The position numbers and the translations under genes were made by a program. Under the pieces are notes generated by a model that did no database searches, was not told the DNA's origin, and saw only the letters and a program-made list of their open reading frames with translations. DNA of 20,245 nt from an uncultured Armatimonadota bacterium (GTDB lineage Bacteria > Armatimonadota > UBA5829 > DTJY01), in NCBI GenBank assembly GCA_937875395.1, contig CALNCU010000131.1:1-20245 (forward strand), in the 5' to 3' direction. Below, in pieces: positions 1 to 7,816 of the stretch (position 1 is the stretch's first letter; the number at the start of each line of letters is the position of its first letter).

Positions 1-670
1 GTGCACCCATGGGATTGCGCACCGGCTTGTCACAGAGATAATAGATGAACTTGACGTAATGGATCATACGGTGGCCGTCTGCCCTGTAGGGTGTGCCGTC
101 TTTATGTATGAATATTTGGAATGCGATACAATAGAAGCTGCGCACGGGCGCGCACCGGCCGTGGCAACGGGAGTAAAACGCTGTCTGCCGGATAGAGTGG
201 TCTTTACCTACCAGGGCGATGGAGACCTTGCCGCCATAGGTACAGCAGAAATAGTACACGCTGCTACCCGCGGAGAGAACATAAGCGTAATCTTTATCAA
301 CAACGCAATATACGGCATGACAGGGGGGCAGATGGCGCCCACCACCATGCTTGGACAGCACAGCACAACCACCCCCGGCGGGCGGCAGCAGGCGCGGGCC
401 GGATACCCAATAAAGGTCTGCGAGCTGCTCTCTTCTCTTGAGGGTGTAACTTATGCGGCAAGGGTGTCCCTTACCAGCCCGGCAAACGTTGTGAAGGCCA
501 GAAAATCAATAAAAACGGCTTTCCAGCGGCAGATTGACCGCAAGGGGCTGTCCATTGTTGAAATCTTATCCACATGCCCCACAAACTGGGGGATGACCCC
601 GCTTGATGCAATGGCGCATATAGATAAGAACATGTCTCTCTACTATCCGCTTGGAGTATTTAAGGAATAG
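1..670 (+). CDS. 2-oxoacid:ferredoxin oxidoreductase, beta subunit (TPP-binding), 5' partial
   Basis: This is the thiamine-diphosphate subunit of a CoA-dependent 2-oxoacid:ferredoxin oxidoreductase (2-oxoglutarate/2-oxoisovalerate/pyruvate class). The frame is open from base 2, before the first ATG at 59, so the gene starts outside the window; 222 residues are visible. The TPP signature GDGD is followed about 28 residues later by the NN pair of FINNAIYGMTGGQ. An early CTHG matches the conserved CxGCHG-like region, and CPVGC follows. This class oxidises and decarboxylates a 2-oxoacid to an acyl-CoA and reduces ferredoxin in the cytoplasm. The gamma subunit follows 25 bases downstream, so an alpha subunit and probably a small ferredoxin subunit are expected just upstream. 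Substrate specificity cannot be read here. The family call is sure; the exact enzyme is not. Confidence 0.93.
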   Translation, partial: CTHGIAHRLVTEIIDELDVMDHTVAVCPVGCAVFMYEYLECDTIEAAHGRAPAVATGVKRCLPDRVVFTYQGDGDLAAIGTAEIVHAATRGENISVIFINNAIYGMTGGQMAPTTMLGQHSTTTPGGRQQARAGYPIKVCELLSSLEGVTYAARVSLTSPANVVKARKSIKTAFQRQIDRKGLSIVEILSTCPTNWGMTPLDAMAHIDKNMSLYYPLGVFKE

Positions 671-695
671 TGGCCCGGTTCTCTGGAGGAATGCT

Positions 696-1241
696 ATGCA
701 AGAAGAAATAATAATGGCCGGAACAGGCGGCCAGGGTATAATGATTATGGGCCAGCTTCTGGCTCACGCCGCACTTCTTGAAGGACGGAATGTGGTGTGG
801 CTTCCATCTTACGGCCCGGAGGCCAGAGGCGGAACGGCAGACTGCACCGTAATGGTATCTGAAGAGGAGATAGGTTCTCCGGTATCCGCCAACCCCAATA
901 CGTTAATAGGCATGCACCAGTTACTGTTTGACAGGTTCCAGCCGGATGTTAAGCCGGATGGGCTGCTTATGGTAAATACATCGCTTATAGAGGGATGCGC
1001 ATTAGGGGACGATTGCAAAGTCCTCTCCATCCCTGCAAATGAAGTGGCGGAATCCCATATGGGAAGCGTAAGAGTTGCCAATATGGTGATGCTTGGCGCA
1101 TACGTTGCCGCATCGGGGGTTGTATCTATGGAATCCGTTATTGCGGCGCTCCCGGAGGTGCTTCCTCCGCACCGGCACAAGTTCATCTCCTTAAACGATA
1201 AAGCATTAAGAAAAGGCGCAGAGTTTGCAAATTTAGATTAA
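696..1241 (+). CDS. 2-oxoacid:ferredoxin oxidoreductase, gamma subunit
   Basis: A 181-residue catalytic gamma domain (POR/KOR gamma family), which pairs with the preceding beta subunit. The N-terminal GTGGQGI at residues 9-15 and SYGPEARGGTADC around 38-50 are hallmarks of the family. The frame is open further upstream, to a TTG at 651 inside the beta gene, but I chose ATG 696: a GGAGG at 685-689 lies 6 bases before it, and the family starts right before the GTGGQG loop. The length is normal for a stand-alone gamma chain (about 180 residues). It acts in the cytoplasm as part of the ferredoxin-reducing complex. Confidence 0.93.
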   Translation: MQEEIIMAGTGGQGIMIMGQLLAHAALLEGRNVVWLPSYGPEARGGTADCTVMVSEEEIGSPVSANPNTLIGMHQLLFDRFQPDVKPDGLLMVNTSLIEGCALGDDCKVLSIPANEVAESHMGSVRVANMVMLGAYVAASGVVSMESVIAALPEVLPPHRHKFISLNDKALRKGAEFANLD

Positions 1242-1253
1242 GAACGGGCAGGC

Positions 1254-2624
1254 ATGACTTGTACTGTTAGCAAAAAATTCTCCGGCTGCCTTGCAAAGTG
1301 GATAATAAGGAGCGGTGCATTACTTTATGCGCTATCCCTTGCCTGCATCATAGCGCTTCAGTACCGAATGCCGGATAATATGTTCTCTTGCTGGGGTATG
1401 CATCCTGAGAGCGTGCGCTTTTTTGAGAGCATGCTCCTGGGTTGGCATCCCCCGCAGCTCTCTTCAAATGTTTTCTCCACTTACTTAATCTTCTGCCTGC
1501 TTGCAATCTGGGCGGGGTACGGGCTTTTACTCTACTCTATGCTGCGCGGATTTACGCCAAAAATACATGTGCTGGTTGGTATTGTTGCTCTGTGCGCTCT
1601 TGCCGTTGCATTTCTCTGGCCCGTTTCTTTATCTTTTGATCCGTATGCCTATGTTGCTACCGGACGCTTAAAGATTTTTCACGGATTAAACCCTTACATG
1701 TATCCGGGCAACTATGTGGCAAAGCTGCATGATGAGGTTGCCAGGTTTGAATGCGGCGCAATCCCCACTCCGTACGGACCTGTATGGACTGCGCTCAGCA
1801 TGGCGGTAGTGTGGCTCCTGAAGGGGTCGGGTGTATGGTGGCAGGTGGTCGCCATGAAGCTTATTGCCGCTGCCGCGCTTATTGCGGCGGCACTTTCCGG
1901 CAGATGGATTGCAGAGAAGGTGCGTCCGGGTATGGGGGCGGTAAGTTTATTGGCCATAGGTCTAAACCCACTGCTTCTGATTGAAGGCCCCGGTAACGGT
2001 CACAATGACCTGTTTATGATTGCTGTTTTTATGGTTGCGATAATCTTTTTGTTAAAAAAGAGATTTGTTGCGGGAGCCTTGTTTCTGGGAATATCCATTG
2101 GTGTAAAATTTGTAACGGTGGTTGCACTTCCATGGTTGATCTGGGAATATTGCCGCGGAACAGGTATTAAAAAGGGTGTTTCAAGGGCTGCTGCAATGTG
2201 CCTGGCGGTGATTGTTCCATCCTTAATCTGCTATCTTCTTTTTTGGGATGTGTCATCCCTTGGCTCAAAGGTATGGAGCCAGGCGGCATGGTGCTTCTCC
2301 GGATGCCGGACTGTAGCCATGCATGATAGAGGAACATCTGTCAACTTATCATATATTGTAGCAAAGCATGCCCCCTTAATACTTATGTATGCCGTGCTCT
2401 CCATATGGTGTTTTCTGGGCAAAAGACGCATGCGGTGGCTGACATCCTGGGTTATAATATCTGTGGCGCTGGTCTTTACCATTACAAGGTGCCCCTTTCC
2501 CTGGTATATATCATGGGCTCTTGTTCCGGCTCTGGTTGAATGGGGCGGCAACCGGCGGATGCTATCGTGGATGTGCATGGGTATTGGCGCCATCTTGATG
2601 ATCTTCTATGCAGTGCCTGGTTGA
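1254..2624 (+). CDS. Polytopic GT-C type glycosyltransferase (GT87/MptB-like)
   Basis: A 456-residue integral membrane protein with roughly ten or more hydrophobic segments. Around residues 127-150 it has SFDPYAYVATGRL and GLNPYMYP, then TPYGPVW (172-178) and NPLLLIEGPGNGHND (238-252). This spacing is typical of polyprenol-phosphate-mannose-dependent mannosyltransferases (MptA/MptB-like) and of the DUF2029/GT87 group. In GT-C enzymes an acidic residue in the first outer loop is catalytic; Asp129 is the candidate. The likely role is transfer of a sugar from a lipid carrier to a cell-envelope glycan outside the cytoplasmic membrane; donor and acceptor are unknown. It starts 12 bases after the gamma subunit and may be cotranscribed, though the functions look unrelated. 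The ribosome site is weak (GGGCAGG). Its 3' end overlaps the convergent NlpC/P60 gene by 19 bases. Confidence 0.8.
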   Translation: MTCTVSKKFSGCLAKWIIRSGALLYALSLACIIALQYRMPDNMFSCWGMHPESVRFFESMLLGWHPPQLSSNVFSTYLIFCLLAIWAGYGLLLYSMLRGFTPKIHVLVGIVALCALAVAFLWPVSLSFDPYAYVATGRLKIFHGLNPYMYPGNYVAKLHDEVARFECGAIPTPYGPVWTALSMAVVWLLKGSGVWWQVVAMKLIAAAALIAAALSGRWIAEKVRPGMGAVSLLAIGLNPLLLIEGPGNGHNDLFMIAVFMVAIIFLLKKRFVAGALFLGISIGVKFVTVVALPWLIWEYCRGTGIKKGVSRAAAMCLAVIVPSLICYLLFWDVSSLGSKVWSQAAWCFSGCRTVAMHDRGTSVNLSYIVAKHAPLILMYAVLSIWCFLGKRRMRWLTSWVIISVALVFTITRCPFPWYISWALVPALVEWGGNRRMLSWMCMGIGAILMIFYAVPG

Positions 2625-3412
2625 ACCAGCCTTGACGCCTCCCGGTAGATGCTGTTGTAGGGTTCGTCTGAAAGGCTGCTTACGCAAACGCCTTCACCGC
2701 TTCCGGCAGCATGGATAAACCGGCCCCCGCCCGTTGCAATTCCAACGTGGCTTATTCTGCGGGTGCTGTTCTCCCTTGTGAAAAAGACCAAATCTCCTGC
2801 TGCTATATCCTCTTTTGCTACAGGATGGAACTTGGAATCCTCCGCCTGCATCCAGGCATCGCGGCCAAGTTCTATCCCATGCAGCCGGAACACAAGCTGG
2901 GTGAGCCCTGAGCAGTCTATGCCGAACGGGGTGCTCCCTCCCCAAAGGTACGGAGTGCCCATAAACCTTTGCGCTTCTCTTACTATGTCTTCCCCGGAGG
3001 TATGCCCCGGCGCGGGCCTTTTGCTGCAGATGGATTCTTCAGAGACCCATAATTCTCTTCCATCTGGTGTGCGTGCGCAGATAAAACCGTCCTTGCGTTC
3101 TATCTCTGCAATCCTTGTTGTAATAACCATTCTTGTAAGAGCAGGGGAGTCTGCATGTGGGTAAATAAGGGCATCCGCAAACAGGCTGGTCACAAACAGC
3201 GGAAGGTTGGGATTAAACTCTTCAGCACATATCCAGCAAGATTTCACCCATCCGGCATAACCGTCAGCCGTCTCTATCTTGGCCCAGGGGTCACAGCTTT
3301 CCAGGATAACAGCCGAATGTCCCATAACCGCCTGGCTTACCATCTCCGAGTCGGTGGATGGCCCGGCATAGATATTTGCAACATTTTTAGCAATTGAACA
3401 TAAAACCGGCAT
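2606..3412 (-). CDS. NlpC/P60 (C40) peptidase with N-terminal SH3-like domains
   Basis: The C-terminal third is an NlpC/P60 papain-like domain: YLWGGSTPFGIDCSGL carries the nucleophile Cys167, SHVGIA gives His222 and FIHAAG gives His234. Residues 5-60 and about 72-128 look like two bacterial SH3-like modules. The arrangement matches gamma-D-glutamyl-L-diamino acid endopeptidases (YkfC type, about 300 residues), which cleave murein peptides. The frame extends upstream to a TTG at 3499, but I chose ATG 3412 (268 residues): GGGGGAG stands 5 bases before it and the first SH3 strand follows at once. From this start there is no clear signal peptide, which suits cytoplasmic peptide recycling; the longer start would add a weakly hydrophobic stretch and could mean export. 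Confidence 0.88.
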   Translation of the reverse strand: MPVLCSIAKNVANIYAGPSTDSEMVSQAVMGHSAVILESCDPWAKIETADGYAGWVKSCWICAEEFNPNLPLFVTSLFADALIYPHADSPALTRMVITTRIAEIERKDGFICARTPDGRELWVSEESICSKRPAPGHTSGEDIVREAQRFMGTPYLWGGSTPFGIDCSGLTQLVFRLHGIELGRDAWMQAEDSKFHPVAKEDIAAGDLVFFTRENSTRRISHVGIATGGGRFIHAAGSGEGVCVSSLSDEPYNSIYREASRLVQPGTA

Positions 3413-3609
3413 AAATCTCCCCCATGCGGACGTAAGTATATGCAGTATATCAAGAAGAGCTGTGCCAATCAATGCAACTCCCCCGCGAATGACTTCCAAA
3501 ATACGGAAGCCGGGTGGGGTAGACTAATATAAAAGAGGGTATTGGTAAGTGAACAACAGCGATCCAGCCAAGTATTCCAGATATGCAATAATTACAAGGA
3601 GATTTTAAA
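3413..3609. other. Divergent intergenic region between the NlpC/P60 gene and mscL
   Basis: About 200 bases separate two genes that point away from each other, so promoters for both should lie here. I see no hexamer pair good enough to call. The only clear signals are the two ribosome sites: GGGGGAG on the minus strand, just before 3412, and AAGGAG at about 3597-3602, before the mscL ATG. Confidence 0.4.
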
Positions 3610-4044
3610 ATGTGGAGAGAATTTAAGGACTTCATAACCAGGGGCAACGTCATTGACCTGGCAATAGCCTTTATCCTTGGATTAGCATTCGGCAGGATTA
3701 TCACATCGTTCGTTAACGATGTTTTGATGCCGCCAATAGGCCTGCTGCTGGGAAGAGTGGATTTCTCTAACCTGTTCATCAATCTATCAGGGAAGGCTTA
3801 TCCTACGCTGGCTGCGGCAAGAGCTGCCGGCGCGCCTGTAATTGCCTATGGATTGTTCATAAACACAATAATCGAGTTTCTGATAGTTGCATTTGCGCTC
3901 TATTTAATCATCCACCAGGTGAACAGGTTCAGAACCGTAGAAGCGCCGCCAAAGACATGTCCTTACTGCTTCTCAAAGATTCCGGCGGCGGCGACACGTT
4001 GTCCTGAATGCACATCTGAACTAACCGGACCCAAGGCAGGTTAG
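3610..4044 (+). CDS. mscL: Large-conductance mechanosensitive channel MscL with C-terminal zinc ribbon
   Basis: This 144-residue channel opens under membrane tension to release solutes during osmotic downshock. The N-terminal amphipathic helix MWREFKDFITRGN is followed by TM1 (about 14-40, with the family's FGRIITSFVNDVLMPPIG), a periplasmic loop, and TM2 (about 80-102, ending YLIIHQVNRF). After TM2 the usual charged helix is replaced by a short linker and CPYC-x10-CPEC, with Cys117, 120, 131 and 134 forming a zinc ribbon in the cytoplasm. Related tails occur in other bacterial MscL proteins. The start is supported by AAGGAG. It overlaps the convergent small gene at its stop. Confidence 0.96.
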   Translation: MWREFKDFITRGNVIDLAIAFILGLAFGRIITSFVNDVLMPPIGLLLGRVDFSNLFINLSGKAYPTLAAARAAGAPVIAYGLFINTIIEFLIVAFALYLIIHQVNRFRTVEAPPKTCPYCFSKIPAAATRCPECTSELTGPKAG

Positions 4045-4274
4045 GGTTTACAGTTTTTGCAAGGCGTATAGCCGCGTTTGGCAGCATCGGTTTTGCTTAT
4101 AGGTATCCGGCTGCGCAAGAGGGATCTGCAGCCGTCTGCATGGTATTTGCGCCCCGTTTTGGTGATGTATACGGTTACATCTGCGGCATAGGTTGCAACA
4201 GGGCGGCAGGTAATTAAGCTTGCGCATGCTGCCGTAAAAACAAAAAGCATTAAAAATACAGCACATCGTTTCAT
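4041..4274 (-). CDS. Small secreted Cys/His protein
   Basis: A 77-residue protein with a signal peptide (MKR then a hydrophobic core to about residue 28; likely cleavage near TYA-AD). The mature part is a single compact motif: YITKTGRKYHADGC, about 20 residues with several basic ones, then GYTPCKNC. His45, Cys49, Cys72 and Cys75 look like a metal site. Similar modules are found at the C-termini of exported nuclease-like and ComEC-like proteins; here the module stands alone. An in-frame TTG/ATG-like start at 4313 exists, but ATG 4274 has TTGGAG 8 bases upstream and gives a clean signal peptide. It has its own promoter. Function is unknown; export of a metal-binding mini-domain is the inference. 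Confidence 0.75.
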   Translation of the reverse strand: MKRCAVFLMLFVFTAACASLITCRPVATYAADVTVYITKTGRKYHADGCRSLLRSRIPISKTDAAKRGYTPCKNCKP

Positions 4275-4329
4275 GGCATTTGCTCCAATAATATTAGATA
4301 TTTTTGTTCGCACATAGCTTTTACATGCT

Positions 4330-4358
4330 ATTATAGCAAAATCTAGAGCGCTTGCCTA
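4330..4358 (-). promoter_or_regulatory. Sigma70-type promoter for the small secreted protein
   Basis: Read on the minus strand, TAGGCA (4358-4353) is followed after 17 bases by a perfect TATAAT (4335-4330). Transcription should begin near 4323 and give a leader of about 50 bases to ATG 4274. The -10 lies inside a TGCTA/TAGCA inverted repeat. It is divergent from the gatC promoter. Confidence 0.55.
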
Positions 4359-4451
4359 CCATTGAATAATATTCTAACCTGGCAAGTTGGCAATAAATCT
4401 AAAATAATCTCTTTTTCAAATGATTTGCTGCCATGGCAATGTATTTTTGGT

Positions 4452-4480
4452 TTGCATAGCAGCCACCACAATGTTATAAT
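4452..4480 (+). promoter_or_regulatory. Sigma70-type promoter for the gatCAB operon
   Basis: TTGCAT (4452-4457) and a perfect TATAAT (4475-4480) are 17 bases apart, which places the transcript start near 4487 and leaves a leader of about 90 bases before gatC. The -10 is strong and the -35 is a partial match (TTG only). Confidence 0.65.
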
Positions 4481-4493
4481 TATACGCGAAAAG

Positions 4494-4558
4494 TAGCAGG
4501 GCTCCCGGCATTAGCCGGGCTGAATCAGCTTGGATTTCACTTTATCCGGCGCCTGCTA
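4494..4558 (+). promoter_or_regulatory. Structured 5' leader of gatCAB (closed multi-helix element)
   Basis: A perfect 7-bp helix, TAGCAGG (4494-4500) with CCTGCTA (4552-4558), encloses a 6-bp hairpin CCCGGC-ATTA-GCCGGG (4504-4519), a possible GCTG/CAGC hairpin beside it, and a GGAT/ATCC hairpin. It begins just after the predicted transcript start and ends about 10 bases before the AAGGA ribosome site. I do not recognise a known riboswitch class. It may control gatC translation or transcript stability. Confidence 0.45.
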
Positions 4559-4579
4559 AATCTGCATAAGGATGCCTTT

Positions 4580-4870
4580 ATGAAACTTAGCAAATCCGAA
4601 GTGGAGCATGTAGCCAAACTTGCCAGACTGGAATTATCTGCAGAAGAGGCAGACCGTCTTACCACGCACTTAAACGGCATAATGGCTCACTTTGAAAAGC
4701 TGCAGCAGCTTGATACAGAAGGTGTTGCGCCCACATCGCACGTTATCCCTATGCAGAATGTATTCAGGGAAGATGTTACCGGCCCGTGCCTTACTGCGGA
4801 AGAGGCACTGGCAAACGCCCCTGAATCTTCTGACGGTTATTTTGTTGTCCCACAGATAGTGGAAGTATAA
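4580..4870 (+). CDS. gatC: Asp/Glu-tRNA(Asn/Gln) amidotransferase subunit C
   Basis: GatC, 96 residues, the usual length. It wraps around GatA and GatB and stabilises the amidotransferase. The family signature is visible from the start: MKLSKSEVEHVAKLARLELS, then the helix EEADRLTTHLNGIMAHFEKLQQLDTEGVAPTSHV, the FREDV element and the C-terminal SSDGYFVVPQIVE, which fits the GatA active-site side. ATG 4580 has AAGGA 7 bases upstream. It is the first gene of gatC-gatA-gatB. Confidence 0.97.
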   Translation: MKLSKSEVEHVAKLARLELSAEEADRLTTHLNGIMAHFEKLQQLDTEGVAPTSHVIPMQNVFREDVTGPCLTAEEALANAPESSDGYFVVPQIVEV

Positions 4871-4896
4871 TCAGATTCGCTTTGAGAGGTAATAAT

Positions 4897-6363
4897 TTGG
4901 AGCTCAGTACGCGGACAGCCCATGAACTTCACAACATGCTTGTGAAGAAGGAAGTAAGCTCCCGGGAGATTACGGAAGCAGTATTAGGCCGAATAGAGCA
5001 GGTGGAGGGCCAGGTCTCTGCTTATATTACGGTTACGGCAGATGCAGCGCTTGCGGCGGCGGATGCGGCAGATGAATCCTTTGCAAAAGGGGATGCCCCC
5101 GGCCTGCTTACCGGAATCCCGGTTGCCTTAAAAGACAACCTGTGCACAAAGGGCGTAAAAACCACATGCGCATCTAAAATTCTCAAGAATTTTGTTCCGC
5201 CCTATAACGCCACCGCTATTGATAAATTGGCCAATATGCATGCGGTGCCCATAGGCAAGTCCAACCTGGACGAGTTTGCAATGGGGTCCTCAACTGAAAA
5301 CTCTATATTCTACCCCACAAAGAACCCGTGGAACCTTTCCTGTGTTCCCGGCGGTTCCAGCGGCGGGGCGGCGGCGGCGGTGGCTGCAGATGAGGCCATT
5401 GTTGCGCTTGGGTCGGATACGGGCGGGTCCATCAGGCAGCCAGCATCCTTCTGCGGAGTAGTGGGAATGAAACCCACCAGCGGGCGAGTCTCCAGGTACG
5501 GGCTTATTGCATTTGCATCATCCCTGGATCAGATAGGCCCGCTTACCAAAGATGTTACGGACTGCGCCATGGTGCTTCAATCCATATCCGGCAAAGACCC
5601 AATGGATTCCATATGTGCAGATGTCCCCGTACCGGACTATTTAGCCGCCCTCAAAGACGATGTGAAAGGGCTGAAAATAGGCGTACCCAAAGAGTTCTTT
5701 GTCCAAGGCATAGATTCAGATGTCTCTGCGGCTGTATGGAAGGCCGTTGAACTATTAAAATCCCTTGGCGCAGAGTGCGGCGAGCACTCCATGCCCGTAA
5801 TGGAATACACCCTGCCCGCCTACTACATACTTGCGCCATCAGAGGCCAGTTCCAACCTTGCCCGGCATGACGGGGTTCGCTACGGATTCCGGAGCGCGCA
5901 GGCAACAGATGTTGATTCCATGTTCCAGAAAACACGCGAAGAAGGGTTCGGCCCGGAGGTAAAGCAGCGCATAATGATAGGCACATACGCCTTAAGCGCC
6001 GGATACTATGATGCCTACTACCGCAAAGCCCAGCAGGTGAGAACCCTTGTACGCCAGTCATTTGAAGAGGCGTATAGCAAGTTTGACGTACTTATAACCC
6101 CCACCACGCCCACGGTGGCGTTTGGGCTTGGGGAGAGAAGCGGCAACCCACTTGAAATGAAGCTGACGGATGTGTGCACCATTCCGGCAAGCCTGTCCGG
6201 AATTCCGGCAATATCCATAACTTGCGGTTACAAAAACAACCTCCCCATAGGGCTTCAGATTATGGGCAAGCACTTTGATGAGGAAACGTTGCTCCGTGTA
6301 GCATATACCTTTGAACAGAATACCAGTTTCCACAAAAACAGACCGGCGCTGGGGAGGGAGTAG
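4897..6363 (+). CDS. gatA: Glutamyl-tRNA(Gln)/aspartyl-tRNA(Asn) amidotransferase subunit A
   Basis: The amidase subunit, which hydrolyses glutamine and passes ammonia to GatB for amidation of Glu-tRNA(Gln) or Asp-tRNA(Asn). The amidase-signature triad is intact: Lys79 in VALKDN, cis-Ser154 in PGGSSGG and nucleophile Ser178 in DTGGSIRQP. From the TTG at 4897 these positions fall exactly at the numbers known for the Staphylococcus enzyme, which supports this start (488 residues) over the TTG at 4882; GAGAGGT lies 6 bases before 4897. It follows gatC by 26 bases and abuts gatB. Confidence 0.98.
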   Translation: MELSTRTAHELHNMLVKKEVSSREITEAVLGRIEQVEGQVSAYITVTADAALAAADAADESFAKGDAPGLLTGIPVALKDNLCTKGVKTTCASKILKNFVPPYNATAIDKLANMHAVPIGKSNLDEFAMGSSTENSIFYPTKNPWNLSCVPGGSSGGAAAAVAADEAIVALGSDTGGSIRQPASFCGVVGMKPTSGRVSRYGLIAFASSLDQIGPLTKDVTDCAMVLQSISGKDPMDSICADVPVPDYLAALKDDVKGLKIGVPKEFFVQGIDSDVSAAVWKAVELLKSLGAECGEHSMPVMEYTLPAYYILAPSEASSNLARHDGVRYGFRSAQATDVDSMFQKTREEGFGPEVKQRIMIGTYALSAGYYDAYYRKAQQVRTLVRQSFEEAYSKFDVLITPTTPTVAFGLGERSGNPLEMKLTDVCTIPASLSGIPAISITCGYKNNLPIGLQIMGKHFDEETLLRVAYTFEQNTSFHKNRPALGRE

Positions 6364-6364
6364 G

Positions 6365-7807
6365 ATGACGGAATACGAGCCAGTCATAGGCATAGAAGTA
6401 CATGCCGAACTGTTAACCAACAGCAAAATGTTCTGCAGCTGTCCTGTAGAGTTTGGCGGCGAACCGAATACCCGCACATGTCCCGTGTGCCTGGGCCTTC
6501 CGGGCTCGCTCCCGGTACCAAACAGAAGGGCGATAGAGTTTGTTATCCGCGCATCGCTGGCGCTAAACTGTGAAGTAAAAGAGTACAGCGATTTCTACAG
6601 AAAAAACTACTTCTACCCGGACCTGCCAAAAAACTATCAGATATCCCAGTATGATAACCCAATAGGCAGAAACGGCTGGATAGATATTACTGTGGACGGC
6701 ACTGTAAAGAGGATAGGCATCCGCAGAGTGCATATAGAAGAAGACGCCGGCAAACTGATACATGCCAGCGTGGGCAATGAAAGCCTTGTAGATTACAACA
6801 GAGGCGGCCTGGCCCTCATGGAGATTGTGACTGAGGCGGATATACGCTCGGCAGAAGAAGCCAGGGAGTACCTGGTAAACCTGCGCGCCATCCTTACCTA
6901 CATAGGCGTAACAAACGGCAAGATGGAGGAGGGCACCTTAAGATGCGAACCCAACATCTCCGTTCGCCCCAAGGGTACAGAGAAGTTTGGCACAAAGACG
7001 GAGCTAAAGAACCTTAACTCCTTCCGGGCCGTTTACCGGGGAGTGGAGTATGAGGTAAAGCGCCAGGTAGAGGCCCTGCAGAGCGGCGGCCGCATAATAC
7101 AGGAGACCCGCCGCTGGGATGATGACAGGGGCATCACCATAGCCATGCGCACAAAGGAAATGGAGCAGGAATACCGCTACTTCCCGGACCCGGACCTTGT
7201 CCCCATGAACTTTAGCGCCGGGTTGATAGAAGAACAGAGAAGCCTCCTGCCGGAACTTCCCCAGGCACGCAAAGAGCGTTTTATGAAGGAATTTGACCTG
7301 TCCGCCGCAGATGCAGAGATGCTTACTTCTACCCGGGCAATGGCGGATTACTATGAAGAAGCGGTTGGCGCATACCCGGATTACAAAGGCATAAGCAACT
7401 GGATAATGGGGGATTTCACCCGCATGCTCAACTCTGCAGGCATAGAGATAGATGCCTCAAAGGTGAAGCCGGTCGATCTTGCCGGGCTCCTTAAAATGAT
7501 TGCAGATAACGTAATAAGCGGAAAGATGGCAAAAACGGTCTTTGAGGAGATGTTCAATACGGGCGCATCCCCCAAAGAGATAGTTAAATCAAGGGGCATG
7601 GTACAAGTCTCAAGCGAGACGGAACTCTACCCCATAATAGACCAGGTTATATCAGAAAACCCCCGCATAGTTCAAGATTTTCTTGGCGGCAAAGAGAAGT
7701 CCTTCGGTTTCCTTGTGGGCCAGATAATGAAGTACACCCAGGGCAGAGGGAACCCGCAGGCGGTGAACCAACTGCTCAGAAAACGACTTTCAGAGACCAA
7801 GGGATAG
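6365..7807 (+). CDS. gatB: Asp/Glu-tRNA(Asn/Gln) amidotransferase subunit B
   Basis: The kinase/transamidase subunit that phosphorylates the misacylated tRNA with ATP and amidates it. The N-terminus MTEYEPVIGIEVHAEL is typical. The zinc site is Cys24, Cys26, Cys39 and Cys42 (FCSC and CPVCLGLPGSLP). The cradle-domain motif YRYFPDPDLVP and the C-terminal YqeY-like tail domain, ending IMKYTQGRGNPQAVNQLL, are present. ATG 6365 is one base after the gatA stop and has the strong GGGAGGGAG upstream; an in-frame ATG at 6311 inside gatA is rejected. 480 residues is full length. Confidence 0.98.
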   Translation: MTEYEPVIGIEVHAELLTNSKMFCSCPVEFGGEPNTRTCPVCLGLPGSLPVPNRRAIEFVIRASLALNCEVKEYSDFYRKNYFYPDLPKNYQISQYDNPIGRNGWIDITVDGTVKRIGIRRVHIEEDAGKLIHASVGNESLVDYNRGGLALMEIVTEADIRSAEEAREYLVNLRAILTYIGVTNGKMEEGTLRCEPNISVRPKGTEKFGTKTELKNLNSFRAVYRGVEYEVKRQVEALQSGGRIIQETRRWDDDRGITIAMRTKEMEQEYRYFPDPDLVPMNFSAGLIEEQRSLLPELPQARKERFMKEFDLSAADAEMLTSTRAMADYYEEAVGAYPDYKGISNWIMGDFTRMLNSAGIEIDASKVKPVDLAGLLKMIADNVISGKMAKTVFEEMFNTGASPKEIVKSRGMVQVSSETELYPIIDQVISENPRIVQDFLGGKEKSFGFLVGQIMKYTQGRGNPQAVNQLLRKRLSETKG

Positions 7808-7816
7808 GAGCCTTAC

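Larger units (their letters stand above)
4275..4579. other. Divergent intergenic control region before gatC
   Basis: This 305-base stretch has no gene. It is clearly more AT-rich than the flanking genes and holds, from left to right, the leftward promoter for the small secreted protein, a perfect 10-bp palindrome TGCCATGGCA at 4429-4438 about 13 bases upstream of the rightward -35, the rightward promoter, and a structured 5' leader for gatC. No other coding signal was seen. Confidence 0.6.

Noticed and set aside
4494..4558. A tRNA, because of the 7-bp closing helix and internal hairpins
   Set aside because: It is only 65 bases long, with no T-loop GTTCRA-type sequence, no proper anticodon arm and no D-loop GG; it is better read as an mRNA leader.
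5651..6061. A 136-codon frame antisense to gatA
   Set aside because: It lies fully inside a highly conserved gatA and has biased, motif-free composition.
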